This document shows positions 12,201 to 24,200 of a DNA stretch of 64,000 nt, in pieces; the stretch's first letter is position 1; every line of letters begins with the position of its first letter. Where the stretch lies: the NCBI GenBank assembly GCA_911728455.2, contig OU452222.1, positions 24,542,923-24,606,922 of the forward strand, read 5' to 3'. The notes beneath the pieces are model-generated. The model worked only from the letters and a program-made list of their open reading frames with translations, had not been told where the DNA came from and ran no database searches. The DNA is from Marthasterias glacialis (taxonomy: Eukaryota > Echinodermata > Asteroidea > Forcipulatida > Asteriidae). Made by a program: the position numbers and the translations under genes.

Positions 12201-15200
12201 TATAATGCGCCATGTCTGTCATAAACGACACTCCTGCCGCCGAATTATCAAATCTGGTGGAAATTGTTACAAATGATTTTATGAGACGAAGCAACCATAA
12301 CACAACACCTTGAAAGGGATACAAGGTGGGGTAACGCATACTGCTGCCAGACCATGCCAGAAACACCGGGGCAAACCCCTTCTCTTTTCGATAAGTGCAC
12401 TAGGTTCTTTTACGTGCATTACACAACACACGGGACCAACATCTTTACGTCCCATCCGAAGGATGCAGCAATAATGCTTAAGTGTCTTGCTTAAGGACAC
12501 AAGTGACCAGAGCTTGAGTCCGGTGGTCTTAACCACTCGGCCACGACACGCCACCGTTGGAAAATGTAGTGTGGGCAATTATATTGTTCAGTGTGGCATT
12601 GAAGAGACGCACATTGTGCTGCCCACGTGGACAGTGGTGATTTTGCCAATGCTGTGATTGGTCAATAATGTTAGGGGGCAGGGCTTAATGGATAGGTCTA
12701 TTGCCAAGGGTTGAAGGACAAGAATGGTCTGATACAGAATGGATACAGAATGAAGAAAAAAATTTCTTACGAGTTGTTTGACTGCTTTGAATTGTCTGGT
12801 GTCCAGGTTGATTTAAACTGCGGTGCATTGGATCCTCGTTCTGCAACAAACGACACACACATGGTCATATCAAATAACAATGGTTTACTTGTAGATTTCA
12901 TCCATAGAGTTTACACTCTGCTCAGAGGCAAGAGGTTGCACACTGAGGTACAAGTCCTCTCTGCTCTGAGGACGATGACTGTCAGGATTGAGGAAAAGGG
13001 GGCACACAATAATCATGTAACATGATCCAATATGAAGCAATTTTGCCCACTGAGAAAAAAAAACTATTGACTCATCACATATCAGGCATCAGTTTACATG
13101 ACCAGATTTTTTGTTGTCAAGTGAATGATGTTATGCAGTTTACCCATATGGATTTGGGCCAACGATGAGACAGCACAGTTATGTGCATGACATACAAGTG
13201 TTCCCTGTTATAGTTCCCGACAGACGCCATCTTTATGGGCAACTTTGGTTTTGGCTTTGAGACAGATCAAGCGCTCTAATTTGTCTACTCAGCCAAGTGG
13301 TTCTGTAAATACCGAGCAGAGTTGAATCACGCAAGGAATTTGATAGAACTCATGGTAGCGCATAGTTGTGTTTTTCAAAATTGACTATCACTGCCAGTAC
13401 AGGTGGCTAAATATCTGCTTCCAAGAATTCATCTCTGGATGCTCTTTCAAGCAACTTCAACCCAGGCCTGGATTTACACAAAGGCCATGACCTCTGTTGA
13501 ACTGGTCTTGGCCTTGGTGCCCCTTCAAAAGTTTCCTAGACTCATATTTTCGAATGGAAGTGCCCCTTTGCAAAATCGAAATGGCCTTGCCCTCTCACAG
13601 GTGCAATTTCAGGCCTGTCATCCCACTATTCAACTGTTCATCTCCTCTTATGAAGGCACTGAAGCATTAAGAGGATCGGATGAAAATTGAATAAAAAAGG
13701 TCTTGATTTTCACTGCTTAAATTTGGAATCCAAGCCAGTCAGTTTCTGTTGAAGATAACATCATGTACATGTACATGTAGGCATATGCATCCAGTGATGA
13801 AAGCATAGGAAATATATTTCTTTTTCTCTTTTAAGTTGGGTTATTCTTGTGCCGTTTAAAACGGTATGTGATCTGCCTCTGGATATGAAACGTGGGTAAC
13901 AAAGAGTGATGATCCGTACCTGTACCGTTAGAGGCTGTAGAATACGGCTGAGTGGATGGGCTTTGAATAGAGACAACGCTTGCCACCGTTTGATAGTAGA
14001 CGGAGTTACTGCTAGCTGTTGTAGTCACAACAGATGGAGTCATTGTTGTGCCTTGTTTGCAAATGCCCATCCCACTGCTGACACCGCTTTTGTTGGAGTT
14101 GCTGACTGGTGCTGGGGGAATGTTGGGAGTTGATAGGTTTACTTGATGATGTTGGGATATGTGCATCTGACTTACTAATGCGGTCAAGTTATGATGAGAT
14201 GTTGGCTGAGATGTTGGTGGAGTGAGTTCAGACTGGCTACGTCGTGACGCCAGGCTGTCAGAAGACTGGGGCTGCTGTAGCTGAGGCTGGCGTGCAATCT
14301 GTTGTGGCGGAGGTTGCTGTTTCGAATACTTGACAAACTGTGGAAGAGTGACTTGATTTGGTTTTGCAGGCGGCATGCCCTCTTGTTTGTTAAAAAACTC
14401 CACAGAGTGAGGATTGAAAGAATGCGGCAGCTGCTGGTTATGACTGGTTGAAACTGGATGTGGCTGGTTCTGGTTCGGAAGCATTGCCTGTTGACCAGGG
14501 TGGAGTTGAGCCTGATGCACAGGTGAGTCAGTTTGCTGCTGCTGCAGATGCATCACAGGGGACTGCTGCTGAACGGTTTGCTGATGCTGGGCAAGTGGTT
14601 GCTGCACCGTCACCTGCTGCAGTACCTGCATCTGAGAGTATGGTGGTGGTGGTGGAGGCGGCATTTGTTGCTGTGTTGGTTTGAGTATCTGATCATGGTA
14701 CTGTTGCAGTTGAGGGTTAGTCATCAACTGCTGCTGATAGTGTAGCTGCTGTTGATCAATGTCTTGTAATGGGTACTGCTGCTGCTGTGGCTGCTTCTGT
14801 TGTTGCATGTGCTGGGGAACTTGCTGATACAGTTGAGTTGAACTTTGTTTCACTTCTGGAATTTAAGAAAATGTATACATTTTACACATGTGCACTGTAC
14901 AAAAAAGTACTCTACATGTGTCTATGTACATATACATTGTACACGCAGAACTTTATATGAACTTTGCATAAATCTCAATTTTGTAGATGAATCAAGTGAA
15001 GAGGTCATACAGCTGTTTGTACAATGTACACAGTACATGCAGTACGTATTATATTTCAATTGCATGTTCTTTGTTTACACTGTATACACTGCTTAACATA
15101 CATGTTATATGTACTGGACCAAACACACAGACTTGTTCAATGTCTGTGTCTAGTGTTGTACATTTACTCCCACCATATTATAATAATAATGAGCATTTAT

Positions 15201-18200
15201 AGCACGCCAAAAAATCTGTCAAAAAAGACACTGATAGCGCGAGCTGAAAATAAGACCAGACCTGGCATTAAAGACAAGGGACTATAACTTTGGGAACTAG
15301 TGTGATTTTAAGAGAATCTTAAACTCTGAAATTGTGTCAGCCTGTTTGATGTGGAGGGGGAGGGCATTCCAGAGGGTAGGTGCAGAGTGTGAAAATGCAC
15401 GGTTCCCCCAGGAACCGTGACGTGAGCATGGAATAGTTAAGACTATGCTGTCAGAAGATAGGAGCTGCCTACGTGCCGGTGAATGGAGTCTTGAATGTAT
15501 GATGGAAATGTGCCATGTAATGAGTGAAATACAAGTATGTGTACATGTAGTGCACTTTTCATCGGGGTGTGGGTTCGACTCCCGGTCATGACACTTGTGC
15601 CCTTGAGCAAGGCACTTAACCATAATTGCTTCGTAAAAGTTGGGGAGGTAGAGCCTTCTGCTCTACCGGCCAGGCTTCTGATGGATGATACCCAAGCCTA
15701 CATCCTTACGGACTGCAAAGGGGGTAACTCTGTTTCAGCCCCAGGAGTAGGGGGCAACAGCCCCTGGACAAAACAGTTGATTTGTAGCCCACACCTCGAG
15801 TGGCTTACTGGCCTTGTGTGTCTGGTGACTTACATAACAAAAAATTAAAAAAAATCTCAAACAACTAATACAGAAACTTAACCAAGTAAAGTTTCAACAT
15901 GTACACATTACTGTATGTACATAATGTACAGGTTGCTACAATGCAGTAACGATCCGTGGGAAGACAATATGCACAATGTAACATTGCATAAACCATCTTA
16001 GTTTTCAGAGAGAACATTCACGACACATTCACAATACACATGTACAGCACAAGTACATGTACACATGGGTAGGCACACACACCACTGTGGGGACATCTAT
16101 ACAATGGAACAAAAGCGAGCCCCCACAACTCGGTGTTCAAAAGAAAGGGGTGATCTGTGCACACCTGTTTGTCAACCCAGTAAATCAAGGACTTCTCTTT
16201 CTTCTCCCATTATTTGGACTTTTTTTTTTTGTTAGAGAAGGCCCATTGGTTTTGTGCGTGTAAGCGCAGCGAGGGCGGTCTCACTCTATCAAAACACAAG
16301 GTTCCCTTTGATTCATTTGGTAGACACGCTTATGTGTATGCACACAAGTGTGTAAACACCTGCAATCTGGAACCTCCTATTGTTCCTCTTTTGTTTGTAC
16401 TCTGTACCTTTTGGCAACGGCTCCCATTGGGTTTGTATATGACTTTCCAACTGGGGACCTTCACCCAACCAGGGACTTTCACCCAACCAGGGACCTTCAC
16501 CCAACCAGGGACTTTCACCCAACCAGGGACCTTCACCCAACCAGGGACTTTCACCCAACCAGGGACCTTCACCCAACCAGGGACCTTCACCCATTCAGGG
16601 ACCCTATTGTCCCTTTTCTTATTGGTCCCCGGTTTGAATGTGTCATACCTACCCACACACGCAGTCCACACAGACATACACTGTGTGGACATTCCTTTGT
16701 CATCGTACAATTAGGAACAAGAAATCTTTAAATCCACCGCCATTGCCGCAAGGCTTCTCTTTTTTGTTGTTGTCCCGTCCCCCTGCGGGATTCTTTTGAC
16801 GGAATTGCTGGAATCTTTTTTTTCTTTGAGGGTACCGCTGGTACAAAGAAACCCTGTCTCGACAATGACAAGAGAACAAAGATTCTCATTATTGGATCGT
16901 CCGTTTATGTTTCTCGATCGAGAAAATGTCAAATTCAAACAGTGTGAGTTGCAAAACATCGACAGTTACCTACATGTATGGCATAGGGGTGGTACTAAAC
17001 ACGGAACCATGGCGCGATTGCCAGCCCACTCTGACTTACTTCCATTGAGCCGAAGCACAATGAATGAACAATGGTGGAAGCCTCTCGATGCCTTGTAATC
17101 CCCTTCTTGGAACAAAAGGACTAAGGTCTGAAATAGTGGATTACACAAAAACCGCCTCTCAGTGACCACAAAATGTGAATACATTCAAGACCTTTTTTTT
17201 GTCCTTGTGTGGGTGAATGGAGGCTTTAGATGGCGTGTGTGGTCTGTGCATGCTCGGCAGTTGAATGACCGGGTGACCTGTGCTCCGGTGGTCCGGAATT
17301 ACATAATGGCGTCTTAAGACGGCTTTCGCTTCCAGGCAGGGGAAACATTTGCGTGTATTCATGTCATCCGGTTCCAACTGGTTAAAGAGTGTTTTGAGAG
17401 CTGGTTTTCGGACACCCGATCCCTTCAATATAATACTCGGTCTTTAGTTATTCAATGATGAGCAGAAAAATGCTTCCTTTTTGAGCAAAACGAGAATATC
17501 TTATTCATGAAAACACTGTGTGGACAAGTTTAAGTCCACACAGCGTTTCAAGTTCCAAAATGGTGTGGACATCTTTTATTATCAGGTCCACACTTTGTAT
17601 GTAGCACTTAAACAAATGTGTGTACACACCTGTAGTTGGTCAGCAATTCCAACTAGCAATAACAATAAAGCTCTGTCTACAGTGAATATAAAATTTTGAT
17701 CTACATGATGTATCTTATTTGTAATGTTTTACCCATACACCGATGTGTGTTAAGCACTGTATACTCAGTACTTTCCCCGAGTCCTGTGAAAAAAAAAAAA
17801 AAAAAATCACACACATTTTCCTCGGGTGGGATTCGAACCCATGACCCACGCCATTCTAGAGCAGATGTCTTACCAACTAGACTATCGAGACTGCCTGGTA
17901 GCTAGAGGCAGTTAAAATCCATTAGCTGCTCTAGAATAGGGGGAGGGGGTTGTGGGTTCGAATCCCACCTGAGGAAAATGCCCGTGATTTTTTTTCACAG
18001 GCCTCGGGAAAGTACTGAGTATACAGTGCTTAACACACATCGGTGTATGGGTAAAAAATTACAACTAATATTTTTTAATCCCAATGCAAAAAATTAACAT
18101 CTATCATAATGATGTGTCTTCTTATAAAGCATTTCCCCTGTGCTGTGATGTGGTTAGGTTTCAATGGCTACTAACAGACTAAGATATACACATGGACCCG

Positions 18201-21200
18201 GTTTCATATCTGATTAATTTTTACTTGGCTCGTCTAGAGACTTGACTTTTGGTGCTTTCTGTCTACTGGTACCATTATGAGTCACTCCCACATTATGAAC
18301 ATTGTGCACTTGCAGAGATTCTGAAAATATTTTCAACATTACACATTATGACACATTCAATTATATGACAACATCCAAAAGCCTTTTACATCTTCCAGAT
18401 TTGCACAAAGTTGATTGTATACATTCTTATAAGTCCTACATTTTAACGGAGAAATTCAATATTATCTACAGACACTATGGTTTTCCAAATGGTGAACTGT
18501 GTGATACTTAACCAGGTGGCACCGGAGGACGTGTGTACACGCAAATGTTTCACCTGCCTGGAAACAGAAGCCGTATAGTTACGGTATTGTGTAAAATCGG
18601 AATACCGGAGGAAAGGTCGCCTGGGCAATCCCCTGCTGAGCTTGCCCTGACCACACCCACGCCGTCTATTGCTTTGTTTCACCCACCCCTCACGAAGACA
18701 AACATGGTCTTGAATATTTTGCCATTTTTGGGGGATATTAAGAGGTGGTTTTTGTGTAATCTTCGATTCTAGACCTTTGTCCTTAAGTCACAGTGAGCCG
18801 TGAATCGAGCCATGGTTCCAGGTTTAGTACCAATCTTTTGCCGTAGGTTCCAGCTGATGTTTTGCAATTCATGGTGCATGAATTTGACACTTTCTCGGTC
18901 TAAAAAACAAAAGGCACGATGCACTAAACAATTAAACAATTAGTAGCACTGTCATGACTACTACCAAAAGTACAAAATAATGTACCCCACACCCGACACT
19001 TCAAAGTCTACTTATGATTGGTTGTTCCTTTTTAGCTTTTTTGTAACTCTGGTTACCAACTGGTTCCCTGCATTGTTAACATGATAAATACCTTTTTCCT
19101 GAGCTGCTGTTTGGTTCGTTAGTCCGGCTACATTTTTGGTGTCAGAAGTGGGATTCTCAGAAACGTTGGATGATCGGAAGAAGCTGTTGGCCAACTTACA
19201 TTGCAGTATGTGTTTTGGCAAGGCAGATAGTTGTCTGAAAGATGGATAAGGTACAAATACCTTGTGTGAATGTTAGTTGAAGTTGAGGTTTAGTTTCCTA
19301 AAAATTCATACGTTAAGTTCAACAAGAGCAAAATCTGCTACACCATTGTATGGCGGAGCATGAATGTAGCAGCCACTTTGTACACCATAATAACCTCATT
19401 TTAAATTACGTCATCACTTTACGTTCGACCAAACACCGTGTGTTTGTCCACAAACTCTCAATCTGTCAATGTCTAGTTATTGTTATTATTACCCCCCCCC
19501 CTACAAACCATTAATATTATTATGCATTTTACTTCATGTACTTGGCAGACACACATTTCTTACTTAATTTGTTCATGACTGGTCCCCAAAAACTTCTGGT
19601 ACTGATAAATATGACCATTAACCCTCCTACTGCTGACCATTCAAAACCAATTAAAAATTTCAACTCCCATATTTCTTCATTGCCATGTTGTACAAACATG
19701 GTACATGTATTATCATTTGAACAGTGTTGATATCAATCAGATCATTCAAAACCATTCACAGAATAGAGGCTCGATTGATTCAGCACAGCTGTACTACCAT
19801 TTGGAACGATCCTCACAAGGCTTTGTATCAGCTTACCCACATGTACCCTTCAAAACCACTTGGGGAATCAAACACTGTACACAGTTATCTCACCATTCAA
19901 AACCACAATAGTGAATGGCTTCAAATGGTGCATCAACTTTTTGGGAAAAGGCACCAAGAGTAGGAGGGTTAATACACTATGTAGATTTGTACAATGCAGT
20001 GGGCATTCTGGTTCCCTGCCCAATGTGACTCAAATTTGAAATTGTTTTTAGAACAACGGTTTTCTTAAGAAGGTGTGCAGTTACCATGTGTCTCAACAAC
20101 CATACACTGTTGATATAACAACAACAACAACAAAATGGTGTGCCTCTTGTGCTGCGTATGTCAGCCAAAACAACTATATTTACTTGTTTATTACATCCAG
20201 CACATTAGCACGGCATAACTGAATTACTTCAAATAAAGCAAGGAGCTGTAAAATATAATATCAAAAAAAGTAGTGTCTACATGTATGTGGGTGGATGTAA
20301 TGCTTGTTTCCTATTTGATGTTCCTGTTCTTTTAATTGTTTATTTGTCCATAATTGTTATACTTCACAGGGATGAGAGTGGATGAAAATGAAACATCCAC
20401 GAAACACCGATGGAGGGTGTGAAGGCTACCAACCACGCCATAACCTGTATCAGTGGAAGCATTCTGTGCTTACATGTAAATGTAGATGGGGCAAGCACCT
20501 TGGTGTATAGTCAAAATACAGTACATGTACATGTACGGTGTTATAGGCTTTACAAGGGCCTTGATGTATACGTACATAAACGACATTAACAAATCTGTAT
20601 ATTTTTTAGTTCATGTAAACAAATTCCATTTCCACAACAATACTTTCAGGGGAATCTCATGACTGACTTCAGTGTGAATTGTTATATATATTTCTAACCT
20701 CTGTAAATTCCAAAACAAATTTGCTCATAGCCACAATGTTTCAATAACCTGTTAAAATACACAAATCCTTACTAAAAATAATCATGGTTTCTATTTAAAC
20801 ATTGCTTCAGTCAAGAAACCTACTGTGCACAAGTAAACTACATCATGTATAAAAACAAAAATCTCCTTTTTCCGGCAGGAATTTTATTGACTTTGTACTC
20901 CAGTCCTAAACACATACGAACAGTATATTAACATGTTGTAAACACGAACTGCATCTAGAGCAGTGTTGTTTGTCATGTTTATGTCTGGATGTCTACTCTT
21001 CACGATGCCATGTTGGCCATGATAAGGAGGTCAACCATTTTAACTCACTTGGCATACTCGGCAATCTCAGGCAGCATCTTCTCTGCTAAGTCTCCCTTGT
21101 GGGAGGTGCTGAACATTCTTTTACCTGTTCGGATCAATCAAATGGGAAGTTAGCTTTCAATTTTAAAAGACATACATTTGTACATTTACATGTATGTACG

Positions 21201-24200
21201 ATTGGTAGTTATCGGGAAAAATCAACTAAAAAAGTTGCAATACTTTACATTGACACTAATCATTTAAAAAAAAAAAAAATTCCCGTTGTCACCTTAACCT
21301 TCTTGAGTCTATAAAAAAAGCTATTTAAGATTGGACTCAAATCCGCCCACAATCGGACCTTACACCTCTAAAGCTTAGCATTATACTGTCAATAATGTGA
21401 TACAGTATGGATTTAATATTTTAAACAATACATGTACATGTTGCAGGAATGCCGATGTAAATTGCATTCTAGATCATGAACACAAAGCACAAAGCAGGTG
21501 AGAGCATTTTTAATAATGCAGTGCAGCCATGCAGCGGTATATCACGACTACATCTGAAAAAATGAATTCAGAATTCTGGGTTTGTCCTACATTACACACA
21601 CATGTACTGGACAGAAATGCAAGTGAACATTGTACATGTACTTTAACACCCTACACGATTGAGAGTGGAGTGGACTTTTTGCCGGCTATCTCCAATCATA
21701 GACGTTAAATCGAGATATCAAAATCATCGTGAGAGAACCTGAAGCCATGAACAATGTTCAAGTGTGTTGACAGTAATTACTGCGCTGCCATCTGATACAG
21801 AAGTACACTGAACAGGTTAATGGTTAATTCAAGAAGACAAATGACAAAAGTCCAAGGGTACACTATTAATTTATTTCTATTTCAATTATTCAATTATCCA
21901 AAATGGCTGTGAATGCAAAACCATGTGTTGGAATTCCACTTATAATCAGGACAACAGAAAGAATATGCAACCAGGGTGTTGGAATCCCACTTATAATCAG
22001 GACAACAGAAAGAATATGCAACCAGGGTGTTGGAATCCCACTTATAATCAGGACAACAGAAAGAATATGCAACCAGGGTGTTGGAATCCCACTTATAACA
22101 TATAATCAGGACAATAGAAAGAATACTGTAACCAGGGTGTTGGAATCCCACTTATAATCAGGACAATAGAAAGAATACTGTAACCAGGGTGTTGGAATCC
22201 CATATAACTACTGTATGTACATATATCGGAAAGTCAAATCTTATGTCAATACGTGTATTTTTGAAGTAGCCCACCTGACTAGCATGGCCGAGCAAATAAG
22301 AGCACCAGACTCAACATGCTCAAGGTCTGGTGTTTCTGGTCAGCAGAGTGTGGGTTCGAGTCCCGGTCGTGACACTTGTGTCCTTAAGCAAGACACTTAA
22401 CCATTATTGCTTCGTCCTTCGGATGGGACGTAAACCTGTAGGTCCCGTGTGTCATGTGTTGTGTAATGCACGTAAAAGAACCCAGTGCACGTATCACAAA
22501 GAGAAGAGGTTCGCCCCAGTGTGTCTGGTTTGATCGGCTGCAGATTGCACCACAGCATCTTGTAAACCGTTACATGGTGCTATGTAAAAAACAGGGGTAG
22601 ATTATACAAAGCGCTAAGCCTCGTCTTATCTTGAGTTAGGAAGAGTAACATGTAGTCCTAACTTATGGGACCAGTCATAAGTTAGGACCAAGTTAGGACT
22701 AGTTTTGTGAAATCCACCCATGGTCTCATACTTCAAAAACGTTACTTCGCATACCTTGTAAGAAAAAATACTGAGTGCTTTGAGACATCCATCGGGTGTG
22801 ATAAAGCGCTAGATAAGAACTGCGTATTATTATTTACAACCTGAACTACTAAAACTTCTTGTGGGCAAGTAAAAAGCAGTTTACTAGTCAGGCGGGCTAC
22901 TTAAAAAAAAGTTCAAGGCAAGTCCTGAACCAAATTTCTCAATACTGGGATAGTCATTTGTATATTCGGTCTGCACCCATGTTTAACAGACACTCAGATG
23001 CCTTCAGGCTGTTGCCATGTCACACTGGGCGATTTAGGGGCAACCAGTTCCAGGCAATCTCCATGAAGAAAAAACCCTTCACAGGTCATTTCCCACATAA
23101 TTGTCTTGGGGACAGTTAGATACAAACAGAAAAATGTATGCTGTACTGCCAAAGTGTTCCTTGTGCATGCAGTGCAGTTGGTTGGGTCCAGGCTGCCTGT
23201 AAAAATTGCCCAGTGTGACAAGGCCTCAGGTGTGCTGTACAGTTCGCACTATGTTTGACCACTTCAGGGCGTGTGTGAACTAATTTTTTTTTATGCACAA
23301 CAAGTGAAACTGTAATTGTGATGCAAGGAAATTAGCCGTTGAAAGCGCCCTCATGAGGTCAAAAGTAAGGTCAATTGAAAACACAACCATCGTACGTTGA
23401 TGGAAAGTACAGTGTCCAAAAAAACATCTTTGTTAGGTCCAAGGGTGAAAGCATTTAATAACAAAAAACAAAAAAAACTTTGAGGATGTTTTGGATTGTT
23501 AAACAGCTCCATATACTGCAGTTATTTTACAAACCTGGTAGATACGGAAGAATTCCATCCTGATGTTGTTCACCAGCCTCCTCCGGGAAGAGCTTATAAA
23601 GCTGTCGGGAGAAACAAAATCAGGGAAATTACTCAGCATTAGATTGCATCTCAAGAATCAAAACATGGTATACATGTACCTTAGTGCAGTAGTTAATAGC
23701 CGATGTTTTGCAATTCACGCTGCGTGAATCTGACATTTTCTCGGTTGAGAAACGAAACGGACGATCCAATAAAGAGAATCTTTGTTCTCTTGGCATTGTC
23801 AAGTCAGGGTTTCTTTGTGCAAGCGGTACCCTCAAAAAAAAAAAAAGATTCAGGCATTTCTGCCAAAAGAATCCCACCAGGGGGACGGTACAAAAAAAAT
23901 TGAAAATCCTGGCAGCAACTGGTTAAAGGTTAAATACAGGATTGGTACTAGGCCTATTCATCAAAAGTTTTTTTTTTATTAGAAAGCTTTCTGATTGTGA
24001 AGTTCATACCCGTACCAATCTTCAAAGTCTGAAATATAGTCAAAGTCGAGAAAATAGAATTTGAAGACCCTGATTTTAATGTTGGTTTTAGGCCTTACAA
24101 TCAAAACTAAGAACAACGTGTTTACATGTTGAGAAATATGCAAAGATTTTCACTATTTTCTCCGGACTCAGACGACAACGGATTGAGCCTAAATTTTCAC

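Noticed and set aside
14448-14745. Plus-strand ORFs opposite the Gln-rich exon
   Set aside because: Antisense of CAG/CAA-rich coding sequence gives Leu/Ala/Val-rich open frames. The minus-strand exon has splice sites and phase; these do not.
16214-16731. Repetitive ORFs of 93-166 residues on both strands around the 18-bp minisatellite
   Set aside because: The unit length is a multiple of three, so open frames follow automatically on both strands. There are no splice or start signals and the peptides are only unit repeats.
21890-22157. ORFs of 60-85 residues across the 51-bp minisatellite, both strands
   Set aside because: Same reason: 51 is divisible by three. The ORFs overlap on both strands and have no flanking coding signal.
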